Source: Ricinus communis | Lineage: Eukaryota > Streptophyta > Magnoliopsida > Malpighiales > Euphorbiaceae | Assembly (NCBI RefSeq): GCF_019578655.1 | Contig: NC_063258.1 | Span: 13,396,802-13,460,801, forward strand | Reading direction: 5' to 3' | DNA: 64,000 bases | Part shown: piece by piece, positions 1 to 10,699 of the stretch | Layout of the letters: each line of letters opens with the position of its first letter | How positions within the stretch are numbered: the first letter of the stretch is position 1 | The notes under the pieces: model-generated | The model's input: only the letters and a program-made list of their open reading frames with translations | Database searches by the model: none | What the model was told of the DNA's origin: nothing | Translations under genes and position numbers: made by a program

Positions 1-1653
1 ACAATATTTTATGTGATCTAGTTCTGGGTCGTTACATAACTACTCTATCATAATATAGAAATCGCATACAACTGAATACTTGAGGACAATGAACATATTA
101 TTTGACACATTCTAGTGAATATAGACTTATCGCTTACGTCCTTCCTTTCTTTTGTATTCTTTGTTGACCCTTGTGTTTAAGTCAATTCGATTTGATCCTT
201 TCGTTTAATTGTATGGAAGAAATAAAGTACTTGTGATTTCTTTCCTTACCATATCCGAAATCCCACCTATATTCTCATTTGATTCATTTCTTTTGTTCCA
301 ATCTATCTAATCTCTGTCTAGTTTGATGGTTTGGTTTTACTTGCGAGCATAAACACAATTGTGAAGCTTGACTAGTGGCATTACAGTGTGACTTGATGAT
401 CTAGCAGGACGAGACGCAAATCCACGCGCATAAGGGAGAAATCATGTTGCTTTCTATTAATCCAAGTGGGAATGTGTGAATTTTGATGTTTGGGATGCAT
501 ATAATTATATAATTTGGACCGGAGTGTTATTAGGTATGCCCATATAAATTCTCCCCTATTTTTGTTAATCTAGCTCATAAAATTTTTGGACCGTGAGAGT
601 TGTTGACCAGTTAACTCCTCTTTATCTAGTATGATAGTTTGGTTTTATTTGGGGAGCATAAACACAACTATTGAAAGAAAGCTCATGGAAGCAACAATCA
701 TAGGCACTAATTCAATACTTGGACTAATGCGAAGAAAGAAAATTAGTTGATTCAGTATTGACATCATTTTTCAAATGATTGCAAATAAAACTTTTGGAGG
801 AAATATGGAACGATGAGAATTGAGGCTTGTTTCTTGTACCTCTAGGCATGAGGACTCCTGATGACTCGAGGATTGTTGTAAGGAATCATAGGAATACAAT
901 CCACAAGCTTAACCAGTAATACTAGGGCTTAGCTTGATGATCAAGCAAAACGAGATGTAAATCCATGCGCGATAGTTAGAAATCCCATGGGTTTCGATTA
1001 ATCCAAGTGTAATACTAGTGGAAATGCAAGCATTTTGATGTCTCGGATGCATATAAAGAAGTAATTTGGGTCAGGTTGTTATTAGGTAGGCCCTTGTAGA
1101 TTTCCCCTTGCTTTCTTTAAGTTGCCTCACAAAATTTGGGACAACGAGAGTTGTTGACCAGTTCCTCTCCAGTTCTTGATTTGACTTTAGTTTATTCATC
1201 CTTCCTTTTTTATTTATTCATATTTAGCTTTTTATTTCTTCTTTATATGGAATTAGGGCTTTCACACTATAAAAACTACATGCAACCAGATACTTGAGGC
1301 TAGTGAGCAAATTATTTTAGTTTTCTACCTTGCGAGAAATCAAGTTATGCATTCTTGGAAGACCTCTATGGACTTATGTAGACCCGCACTAGCAAACCTA
1401 GATTTGGAATCGAGGCACGCCCCAATATTCCAATTCAAGATTTGGACCATTGGGATCTCCATCATTCCATGTTCCTTTAGGCATGAGGACTCCTAGTGAT
1501 ATAAGAATTGGCATAAGGAATCATGGAAATACAATTGACAAAGCTTGACCAGTGGCATGAGCACTCCTTATCAATATTCATGCTCGCGAGCATAGACTTG
1601 TCCCTCATGTTCTTCCTTTCTTTTGTGTTTTATTGATCGTGTATTGATAGCAT
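1..1653 (+). repeat. Tandem-repeat array block 1 (forward units)
   Basis: Diverged units of the window's main repeat family. Landmarks that recur in order are a TATA-like box before GCATGCAACCGAATACTTGAGG, a CCTTCCTTTCTTTTGTGTTCT stretch, a GGTTTGGTTTTAT stretch, the palindrome GCTTGATGATCAAGC, and GAGAGTTGTTGACCAGTCAA. Units here are rearranged, with GTTGTTGACCAG landmarks only about 545 bases apart near 600 and 1145. The order of full and shortened units matches 25.9-27.3 kb. No coding gene is supported; short ORFs are frames within the repeat. Confidence 0.8.
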
Positions 1654-2609
1654 TGATATGGAACCTCCATGAATAAGCTTGAGAACCCCTTTCGAATTGC
1701 AGACCCTAACACATTAACATGAAAACCCCAAGAACCAATTCGGTTCAACCCCTAAGAAAGGTTAGAAAACATATTACTTAGAAAGATGATCAAGAATTAG
1801 AATTTAGAAACCTTGTTCCTAAATCCCCATTTGGAAACACTCCACAAAAAGATGATCAATCTACTTGAATGTTTCTTAAGCATACATTCTACACAAGAAC
1901 ACAAAGACAAAGTAGACAAGCTTTAAGGTAAAAATACCAATTATCATTCAATTTTTAACTTCGGCTTCAAATTCAACTTTTTAATTCATTAGATCAAAAT
2001 TCGTACTAGCCTTATATAGGCCTTAGAAAACCTTAAATCTGAACTAATAAGGATTTACATATGATCTAGGATAAATATAACCTTCCTAACTAAAAGAGAT
2101 AACTTAAACAAAGTCCTAATTATGTTAAATACATGTGTGGCCGCCCAAAATAACCCATAAGACCCTAGTTTACATAAGTCATATAGATGAGCCTCAAAAC
2201 ATAAGCCAAGTTAGGCCCAAAGTCTTCATATGCTCATATTCAGCTTTTTTGGTCTTTTTAAGCCTAATTAGAATCATTCAAGCCCAATAAACTGAATTAG
2301 ATTAATGAGCCTTGAACTTAAATCCAATTCTTCAAGCCTTGATGTGTCCTTAACCCAAATGTCTTGGATAAGCTCATTGAGTTGCAATTTGAATCAAACT
2401 ATGATTCCTAGTTAAATTAGAATTCCTAGTTGACTTAGGATTCCTTTTCATTACTTGAACTCCTAATATCATAAGGACTCCTTGCAGGATTAGGATTCCT
2501 AGTTGAGTCAGGACTCCTTGTTTGAATAGGATCCCTTGAGTTAGTAGGATTTGCATCATCAAGGCTCCTTGTTGGAGTAGGATTCATTGTGCTAGTTTGG
2601 TTAATATCA
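1654..2609 (-). mobile_element. Solo LTR of a chromovirus-type Ty3/gypsy element
   Basis: A 956-base LTR read on the minus strand. It begins TGATATTAACC and ends GGTTCCATATCA, so its ends are near-perfect inverted repeats with TG/CA termini. It is flanked by AGCAT (1649-1653) and ATCAT (2610-2614). The empty repeat unit reads GATATCATTCTTCG at this place, so this is a 5-base target-site duplication with one later change. A TATA box candidate lies near 1990-2010 (GGCCTATATAAGG on the minus strand). The first 330 bases encode a degenerate pol C-terminal tail. No internal region is present, so it arose by LTR-LTR recombination. Confidence 0.85.
2275..2609 (-). pseudogene. Pol C-terminal tail encoded inside the LTR, with RSP/NPTR peptide repeats
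   Basis: Read on the minus strand, the LTR start encodes a low-complexity peptide built from variations of NPTPTRS, RSP and RNPNPARSP. After a frame change it reads LNELIQDIW, the end of the GPITRSKAKK...GLIQDIW tail seen in other chromovirus LTRs of this window. Plant chromovirus polyproteins can run into the 3' LTR, and this matches that arrangement. The frame is broken near 2440-2460. Two overlapping short ORFs here are pieces of this tail and not independent genes. The function of the peptide repeat is unknown. Confidence 0.6.
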
Positions 2610-3735
2610 ATCATTCTTCGAATGATCATGGAGGAATCTTTTAGAGAAAAGAGGGAACACCGAGAATCGCGGGAAGCCCAAATATTATAATTCAGGATTT
2701 ACACCATTAGAATCTTCATCCTTCCTCATTCCTCTAGGCACAAGGACTATTGATGATGCAAGGAATCATGGGAACCCAATTAATAAGGTTGACCGACGCC
2801 ATTAGGGCTTAGCTTGATGATCAAGCAGGAGAGACGTAAATCCAAGTGCATAAAAGAGAAATCAAGTTGTTTTCAATTAATCCAAGCGTAATACAAGTCA
2901 GAGTTTAAGCACTTTGATATTTGCAATACATATAATAAAGTAATTTAGGTCGGAGTGTTTTTAGGCAGGCCCACCCGAATTCATCCTTATTTTTATTAAG
3001 CTCGCTCATAAAACTTAAGACTACGAGAGTTGTTGCCTAGTCAACTCCTCTCTTGTTCTTGATTTGATTTTAGTTTATTAATCTTTATTTATTTGTTCAT
3101 AATTAGCTTCTAGCCTCTTCTTCTTATGGAATGAGGGCTTTCGCACTATAAAACCCCATGCAACCGAATACTTGAGGCTAATGAGCATACTATTTTAGTT
3201 TTCTACCTTGTAGGAAATCAAGTTATGGGTTCTTTCAAGAAATTTATGGACGTATAAACACTCGCGCTAGCGAGCATAGACTTATCCCTCATGTCCTTCC
3301 TTTTTCTTGTGTTTTTTTTCTACGCTTATGTTTAAATCAATTCGATTTGATCATTATGCTTAGCCATATGATTTCTTTCCTTATCGGATATGAAATCGTA
3401 CCTATATTCTTATTTCTTTTATTTATTTTGTGTCTCTCTTTCTAATCTCTATTTAGTATGTTGGTTTAGTTTTATATAGGGAGCATAAATACGAGTGTTG
3501 AGTGAAAGCGCGTGGAAGCGGAAATCATAGGCACTAATCCAATGATTAGAGGAATGCGAAGAAAGAAAATTACTTGATCGTGTACTGATATTATTCTTCA
3601 AATGATTGTAGAGGAATCTTTTAGAGGAAAGAGGGAACACCGAGAATGGAGAATATGCACATATTTTGACTCAGGATTTGTACCATTAAGATCTCCATCC
3701 TTCCTTCTTCCTCTAGGCACAAGGACTCCTATAAA
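2610..3735 (+). repeat. Tandem-repeat array block 1, continued
   Basis: One forward unit that resumes exactly after the solo LTR duplication and contains all landmarks. These are GGATCTCCATCC near 2710, the palindrome near 2813, the TATA-like box near 3153 and GGTTTAGTTTTATATAGGG near 3465. It breaks off near 3735, just after the CTAGGCACAAGGACTCCT motif, where unrelated sequence starts. An antisense open frame of 63 codons (3449-3640) has a counterpart in several other units (see findings). Confidence 0.75.
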
Positions 3736-4001
3736 GGGAGTTGTTGAATATTGATTATTTTGGAGTTAAATTCTCTTCTTTTTCTCTTTATGAACTTGGT
3801 GAATTTATCAAGTGAAGGCTTGGTATTTTACAAATGTAGTTTAATCTAAACTTTTGTTTATTAAACAGCCTTTAATTCTTTATAATTAAGGTTCTTAAGT
3901 CCAAATTATTTTAGGGTCTTATTGGGAGTTGAAGTTTCTTTGCTTGATTAGGTGAACAATCCTTGGTAAAGACATCAACATTGAATACGGGTTTGGCACA
4001 A
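3736..4001. other. Unassigned AT-rich sequence, probably remnant LTR
   Basis: About 270 bases between the repeat array and the Athila-type solo LTR. It carries no gene, no clear primer site and no polypurine tract. Because the solo LTR has an intact target duplication, this stretch was once contiguous with 5479 onward, which is chromovirus LTR-like. It may therefore be part of the same degraded element. I see no direct proof. Confidence 0.35.
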
Positions 4002-4006
4002 GCTAG

Positions 4007-5473
4007 TGATGGGTGCTACTCGTGTTAGCTACAATCTAAGGCAGTGTACCTATCGATGCAGTCTAGCACTAATGGCGAGTATCAAGGTCGTATTCCTCGG
4101 GAAAGCGAAAGCCCAGAGTTACTCCTTTGTTCCTTGTTATATTAACCTAAAATGGATGATGAATAAATTCTAAACTAACTATTAACTACAAGCTAAGTCC
4201 TAAGGGAGATGCAAGAGTGATTGATAAACGAAATAATCAAGACAAGAAGAAAAACCCAAAGGGAATCTAAACTAGTTGGCATCCGAACAAAAGATAAAGG
4301 ATCGGTGAGTCTAATTATGCTACCCTGTGATTTATTCTAATCAATTCGGTTTCTCTCTCGAGATAACCAATTCCTAAACCTAATAACCTAAAGTTGGAAT
4401 CTCTTCCTAACGATTGATTCTTAAATTAGCATTAAGCTTTAATCCGCCTCTATTAAGCTTTGTTAATTCTTAATCCGGCTAGTTAATTATCCTTATCTCT
4501 AAGCGAGTATTAACCAGTTCTTGCTATTCAAAATTCCAATTGCCAAACGGATTTCTCAATCTCATAAAGCAATCTAAACATCACAATTCACAACGTGTCA
4601 TGAATAATGCATGATCTTATTAATATTGAAAACAAGAAGAATACAAAATCAACTCGAACAATCCAACAATATAATATCAAGCCAACATAGTAAAGAAATC
4701 CCAATGGATTTAATCAATCTAGCTAATCATGTTCATTCTCAAAATAAACAAGAATTCAATTACAACAATAAGTAAAAGGTAGAAAACCCGACACTCCCTT
4801 AGATGAGAGTAAACGACCCCAAATCCTTTTTGCTCCAATTGAATCGATTCTTGTTCCACTTGCTCGATTTGAAAATCAATCAACGAACCTTGCCCAATCT
4901 TCGATCCTTCAAGGAAATCTGATTGAAACCTTGATCCAAGTCTCCTCTTCCCTTGGTTTCAGCTCAGAAAACCCTTAGAGAAAGAAAAATTAGGGTTTGG
5001 GACGTTCTAACCCTAGCCTCCTCTTTTTTCTCTTCTTTTCATTCTTTTAATTAATACCCCATGTCGCCTCCAATAAGGTCAAGTGTTCGGCCGTGTTCTA
5101 AACACGGATGGTGTTCTCGGCCGTGTTACTCTCGTGGTCAGGTTCCCTAAAATCTACTTCTTCTTTGATGTCCAACACGGCCGTGTTTGTCCCCGTGTTG
5201 GTAACACGGCCCATGTTTTGTGATCGTGTTGAGAACACGGCCAGTGTTGAGATCAACACGGCCATGTTCAGCTTCCTCATGCTCGCATTTCACTGCTTCT
5301 ACAGTTTGACGTCCAATTATGCTCCAATTCTTTCCTTTTTATCCTTTGACCTCTTTTGGACCTAATGCACACAAACATATGTATAAGGTGAGTGTTGAGA
5401 CCAATTCACATCCAAATGTCCATAAAATCAATCTTAAAAACCCCATTTAGATGTGTGTATTTTACGGACATCA
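4007..5473 (-). mobile_element. Solo LTR of an Athila/Tat-type Ty3/gypsy element
   Basis: A complete 1467-base LTR with a perfect 5-base target duplication, GCTAG at 4002-4006 and 5474-5478. The ends are TGATG and ACATCA. On the minus strand it ends with the Athila-like stretch that recurs near 6690, 10640 and 15840 (CTAGTGCTAG then GCATCGATAGG). It holds a cluster of ACACGGCCGTGTT-type palindromes (5080-5275). The weak minus-strand ORF at 5098-5280 and the plus-strand ORF at 5108-5365 are frames through this cluster, not genes. Confidence 0.85.
5080..5275 (-). promoter_or_regulatory. Cluster of CACGGCCGTG palindromes in the LTR U3
   Basis: Roughly eight full or partial copies of AACACGGCCGTGTT in both orientations within 200 bases, in otherwise AT-rich DNA. 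Comparable clusters occur upstream of TATA-like boxes in the other Athila-type LTRs of this window (7690-7910, 9570-9690, 18660-18920, 29755-29970, 32755-32960). Position in U3 suggests a promoter role, but no binding protein can be named from sequence. Dense CpG also makes it a likely methylation target. Confidence 0.55.
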
Positions 5474-6350
5474 GCTAGCCATGTTTGTACCAGCCAGCCT
5501 AGGAAAGGGCATGGAAAGCTTGAAGATGATGGATAAGAATTGCCAGATCAAGGCTGGATAGAAAAAGCTAAGGATCTTAAAGAATATGGATATAGAAAGC
5601 AAGATCAAATCCAATGGGCCAAGGATCCAAAAGCTTGCCACAAGGCCTTAGTACTAGATCAAGAGCTAAGAAGTATCAAGAGGCATTAACAAAGCATATC
5701 TAAGGATTAGCATTCCACATGTGGGCAGACCAAAGAGATTATCTGAGACAAGATAGTGTGGACCACATCTCTTTTAATATATTACAAGTCCAAGTTCTGG
5801 ATGGGCTAGTTCTAGAAGTCACACTTGGGCTTTAGTTTAAGCTTGTTATTTGGGCCTATTTAGCTTACACTTAAATAAGGCCCATGTGCATGATTCGTTT
5901 TTAGATTAGGATTTTCTTTAGTTGCTATAGGTAGCTACTTATGTGTTTTAGCTTAATTAGGAATTGTCTTTAGTTATCTTTTAATTAGGAAGATTATCTC
6001 TATCCTTTTGAGATATATTTCCTAAGCAAGCTAGGATTAGAGTTTCTTGAGGCTTATAAAGCCTAAAACGAATTTCTTTATAGATTTCAACTTATCAATA
6101 ATATTTTAAGTAATTTTCCTTTCAAAGTTATTGCTTTGAACCTTGTCTTCTTGAATGAATGAAATCAAACTTATCAAAGGAATTGATCTATACTTTTTGG
6201 CATCCATAGATTTGGGTTTATAGGCCTTAGTTTCCTTTAGGTTCTAATATAAAGATCATCTCTTTTGATTTGTTCTTAGCTTTCCTTGGGCGAGTGTATT
6301 GAATTGCTAAGGGGTTTTCTAGCTTGTAAATCATGGTTAAGGCTCAAAAT
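5474..6350 (+). mobile_element. Chromovirus-type LTR remnant with pol tail
   Basis: Plus-strand sequence at 5618-5698 reads SLPQGLSTRSRAKKYQEALT and stops shortly after. This is the GPITRSRAKK tail that several chromovirus LTRs here carry near their 5' end. Downstream sequence is AT-rich with a TATA-like stretch (GCTTATAAAGCC near 6055), as expected for U3-R-U5. The LTR start and end are not clear. It continues the sequence interrupted by the Athila solo LTR. Confidence 0.55.
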
Positions 6351-6354
6351 AGTC

Positions 6355-6643
6355 TGACTAATGGAAACAAAGGGTAGGCTTTTGGCCAGATGTGGTGAAT
6401 TCCTAAGTTGCCCAAATCATCTAATGGTATTCAAAAATTCATGTAACCTCAACAAGCATTATAGAGCAAGTTCTAGAAATAAAATTAAGTACAACGCACA
6501 CTCAAACAAGAAAAATCGTGAACCCCTTTATCATTCACTACTTGAATCATAAACTTAAACTAAATAAATATGTACAAAAAGTAAAAAAATAAATAAAAAT
6601 GGCTAAAGTAACAAATAGCAAATTTCACTATAGTTTTCAAACA
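6355..6643 (-). mobile_element. Leader remnant of a minus-strand Athila-type element
   Basis: AT-rich sequence directly downstream (minus strand) of the primer-binding site. It resembles the leader at 15646-15786 of the other minus-strand Athila element, sharing the GGCTAGATTAACACAAAC-like region. No gag is left, since the leader runs into chromovirus LTR sequence. The 63-codon plus-strand frame at 6361-6552 has no support as a gene. Confidence 0.5.
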
Positions 6644-6662
6644 TTTCCCGGCAACAGTGCCA
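6644..6662 (-). other. Primer-binding site, Athila/Tat type
   Basis: Minus strand reads TGGCACTGTTGCCGGGAAA. This is close to the TGGCGCCGTTGCCGGGGA-type site of plant Athila/Tat elements. It lies a few bases beyond the LTR end at 6669. Confidence 0.8.
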
Positions 6663-6668
6663 AAAACT

Positions 6669-8026
6669 TGATAGGCTCAAAATCTATGTAGCTACAATCT
6701 AAGGCAGTGAACCTATCAATGTAATCTACCACTAATTGCAAGTATCAAGGTCGTATCCCTCGGGAAAGTGAAAGCCGAGAGTTACTACTTTGTTCTATGT
6801 TATATTAGCCTAAAATGAATGATGAATAATTTTTAAATTTACTAATAACTACAAGCTGAGTTCTAAGTGAGATGCATGAATAAATAGATAAGTGAAACAA
6901 CCAAGATAAAAAGCAAACCCAAAGAGAACCTAACCTAGTTGGCAATCAAACAAAAGATAACAGATTGATGAGTCTAATTATGCTACCCGTGGACAAATTC
7001 TTAACTGAATTCGATTTCTCTCTCCAGACAACCGAATTCCTGAACTCAAGAACCTAAAGTTGGAATCCCTTCCTAACGATTTATCCTTAAATTAGCATTA
7101 AGCTTTAATCCGCCTCTATTAAGCTTTGTTAATTCTTAATCCAGCTAGTTAATTATCCTTATCTCTAGGTGATTATTAACCAGTTCTTACTATTCAAATT
7201 TCCAACTGCCAAATGAACTTCTAATCACATAAAGCAATCTAAACACCACAATTCACACTCATGAATAATGCATTATGTTATGAATACTGAAAGTAAGAAG
7301 GATACAAAACTAAACTCAAACCATCGAACAATTTAATACTAAGCCAACATAGTAAAGAAATCCCAATGGATTTAATCGATCTAGCTACACATGTTCATGT
7401 TTAAAACAACTAGGAAATCAATTACAATGAAAGAATAACAAAAATGAAACATATATACCATTTTCTCTCGAATTGGATGAACAGCTCCAAATCTGAATCT
7501 GCAATATAATTATTCTCCTAAATTGCCTCTCAATTTGCTTCATTACTATTTGCACTCGGAACCTTGTGATTCCGGGTTTCTCCCTCTCTACAACTCTCTC
7601 CCGAACTCAGTACTCTGCAAAAACCAAACCAGCCGCTAAAACTCCATCATTTTCCCCCTCTCCAAGAAATCGTTTTCCCTATAAAATTGTCCCAGCACGG
7701 CCGGAGTCCACGCCGTGCTGAACCTTTTAATCTCGCAAATTAGGTCTTCTTCCTAGCCATGCCCTCGCTGGTGCTGAGCCACCACAGGCCGTACTGGAGG
7801 CCGTGATAGCCTCGAAACAGTGCCAAAACGCCAAATTTAAGGATCAAAGGCTAATGGTTGAGCACGACCAGAGTCCAGGCCGTGCTGATCAGCAAGGCCT
7901 AGGTCAATGTTTGAAATGCAAGCCCTTGTCCAATTTTTTATGAATTCTCATATGTTTTTGCATGTATTGATCTAAAATTGCTCAAATATTGATGATGGAC
8001 CTATAAATTCTCCTAAAATGCAAAAA
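6669..8026 (-). mobile_element. Athila-type 5' LTR (minus strand, U3 start truncated)
   Basis: About 1.36 kb. The end TATCA abuts the primer-binding site. The sequence shared with 4007-4600 (GCATTAAGCTTTAATCCGCC and neighbours) confirms the family. The CACGGCC cluster at 7690-7910 lies just upstream of a minus-strand TATA-like TTTTATAGGG (near 7680). The U3 start is cut off at the junction with a plus-strand LTR at about 8027. Confidence 0.75.
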
Positions 8027-9317
8027 CGAGACAGGGTTCCGCTTCTGACTTCTGGACTTCTCTACGCACGCGACCCTCCACTTCTACACCTCTGTTCTTG
8101 ACGTTTTAGGAGACCAAATATCATTTCATAGGATTGATATGGGAGATTCAAGTAAAGATTGAAGGTTCCAGATGATCGATCGAGACATCCAAGATTCATA
8201 CTTGAAGCTGGTTTTAGAGTTGGTGCTTGCAACATTTCCACTTCGATTCGAGAGAAGAGGGGTTACATGTTCCATTTCCTTTTCTGTTATTTATTTCCTT
8301 TTGTATTTGTTTCTTTCATTATGAGTAGCTAAGGCTGCCGAACCCATTAGGGTTTACCTTTGTTGATAGATTGTGCTTAGTAGTTAGATTTGTATTTGCC
8401 ATTCTTGTAATCTTCTTGTTATTCATTAATAAAGTTTGATTAAGTTAATTTGAGACGTTGAATTAATTATCTTTTAGCTTGTTTCTTGACATTGAGAAAT
8501 GCTTGTTACAACTGGAATTTGAATAGTAAGAACTGGTAGTTAACACTTAGAGATAAGGTTAATTTATTCGCCAGATTAAAAATTAACAACTCTTAATAGT
8601 TCTAAATCACGCTTAATGCTAATCTGTAGATGCTCCCTTCAATCCAAATGGTACATAACCTTTTACTACTTTTGATTGAGCATTGTATTACTTCATCCTA
8701 TGTTATCTGTTGTTGCAGGATTAACTACTTTGAAAAAAGGAAAAGAAGAAAAAAGTATTCTTTTAGTTCATTTCGAGCATCATCTTATTGTTGGAGCAAC
8801 TTAATGTTCATTTTTGGTACAACATTTGATCCTTGGCTATTTTCTTGAATTACCTGCATAATTTTCCAGCAACTTTTAGCCTACATTCCATATTTCTCCA
8901 TAACCTACCTTAACCCCATTACAACCTGGCTCAAGACCCTTTGATCATGATTATTGATTATTTCACAATAGTGGAGATTGGATCTATAAGCAACCTTATG
9001 GTAAGCACTTTTTTCTGTATTTTTACATTGAGAGCTTGGCGATCTTCTTTAACCTATATACACTTGTGTGTTTTGAGTGACATCTTGTGAGGCATGGTTC
9101 TCAAATTATCACTTTGGATGGTTTATCATTTTAATTTTAGCAGCTTTATAAACTTTGTTCTCTTTCTCAAGGATTTAGTGATTTGGGGATTCTGAGGAAA
9201 TTCGTTACGGAGTTTTGAGATTTGTTTTGAGCTAACTTCCTACAATGTATTTGATTGAGTTATTTGGTATCTGTTTAAGGAGTGAGTTGTTGATTGCTTG
9301 AGGACAATCAAATGCTT

Positions 9318-9332
9318 AAGTGTGGGGTAGTT
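9318..9332 (+). other. Polypurine tract, Athila type
   Basis: AAGTGTGGGGTAGTT stands directly before the LTR start TGATATAG. The preceding GCTTGAGGACAATCAAATGC matches the conserved pre-PPT sequence of Athila elements and of 32490-32515 here. Confidence 0.8.
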
Positions 9333-9569
9333 TGATATAGACGATTCTATGCGTGTTTATTGATTGTTTATCAGTCTTTATTTGTGTATTTGAGTCATAT
9401 TTATTCCTGTTCGATCACACTTTGGTATGTTTATGAGTTTTTCAGGTTTTCAAACTCCTTAATGGGAAATTGATTGATTTCCGGGCAGAAGCCAAGCTAT
9501 TTTAATGATTTACGCATATTAGATGTATGTCGGATTTGATTCCTTGTTGCCGTACATTTTGAGGCTTTT

Positions 9570-9712
9570 ACAAAGGCCGTTGCACGGCCTCCCTTAGACG
9601 GTTTTGGAGATTTGCATTTTTGGATGTTTGTGCCCGTTGCACGGGCCGTGGCACAGGCTGTGCATATTTGCACGGACCGTGTCACGGGCTATGGCACTTC
9701 TGCCTATAAATA
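9570..9712 (+). promoter_or_regulatory. LTR promoter: GCACGGGCCGTG cluster plus TATA box
   Basis: Several GCACGG/CCGTG elements (9580-9690) are followed by CCTATAAATAGGCG at about 9702-9715. This is a good plant TATA box within the U3 of the 3' LTR. Confidence 0.65.
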
Positions 9713-10699
9713 GGCGCACGCAAAATGATACAGGGTTCCCCTTCTGACTTCTAGACTTCTCTACGCACGCGACCCTCCACTTCTACACCTCTGTTCTTGA
9801 CATTTTGGGAGACCAAACATCATTTCAAAGGATTGATTTGGGAGATTCAGGCAAACATTGAAGGTTCTAAAAGATCAATCGAGACATCTAAGATTCATAC
9901 TTGAGGTTGGTTTTAGAGTTGGTGCTTGCAACATTTCCACTCTGATTCGAGAGAAGAGGGGTTACATGTTCCATTTCCTTTTCTGTTATTTATTTCCTTT
10001 TGTATTTGTTTCTTTCATTATAAGTAGCTAGGGCTGCCAAACCCATTGGGGCTTACCTTTGTTGATAGATTGTGCTTAGTTGTTAGATTTGTATTTGCCA
10101 TTCTTGTAATCTTCTTGCTATTCATTAATAAAGTTTGATTCAGTTAATTTAAGACGTTGAATTAATTGTCTTTTAGGTTGTTTCTTGACATTGAGAACTG
10201 GTAGTTAACACTTAGAGATAAGGTTAATTACTCGTCGGATTAAGAATTAACAACTCTTAATAGTTCTAAATCATGCTTAATGCTAATCTGTAATAATCTG
10301 ATAGGAAGAGATTCCATTAGGTCAGTGCAGGTATAGGAACTCGGTGACCTCGAGAGAGGAACTGAGTTCGATTCAGGATTTAGGCACGGGTAAGCACGAT
10401 CGGTAATTTATAAAATCAACCTTTAGAATTCCATCACTTAGGTCCCTTTTGGGTTTGTTTCTCTTGTTGCGATTGTCTTTCGATTGTTAGTTGCTATTCA
10501 TTTATTTATTTGCATTCATAGTCATTAGTTAGTTAGTTTAGACTTTTCACACCCTATTTCAAACTAGATAACATAGTGAATAGTAGTAACTCTAGGTTCG
10601 CCCGATCTCCAGGGATACGACCTGTATACTCACTAGTGCTAGGCTGCATCGATAGGTTCACTTGCTTTGGTGTAGGTTGCATCAATAGCCCGTCACCCA

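Larger units (their letters stand above)
8027..10684 (+). mobile_element. Internally deleted Athila-type element: partial LTR, 3'UTR, complete 3' LTR
   Basis: The partial 5' LTR (8027-8628) is nearly the same as 9725-10290 within the 3' LTR (9333-10684). Between them lies only the 3'-terminal noncoding region (8629-9332). The deletion took the 5' LTR end, primer site, gag, pol and ORF1. The 3' LTR runs TGATATAG to GCATCA, 1352 bases. The internal part matches 31795-32529 of the other deleted Athila element. The 72-codon frame at 8630-8848 lies in this UTR and is not supported as a gene. Confidence 0.8.

Noticed and set aside
5098..5365. Overlapping ORFs on both strands in a GC-richer patch
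   Set aside because: The bases are the CACGGCCGTG palindrome cluster of a solo LTR. Open frames arise from repeat composition, with no protein family resemblance.
8630..8848. 72-codon ORF with hydrophobic segments
   Set aside because: It is within the Athila 3' UTR shared with 31.8 kb, where the frame is not preserved.
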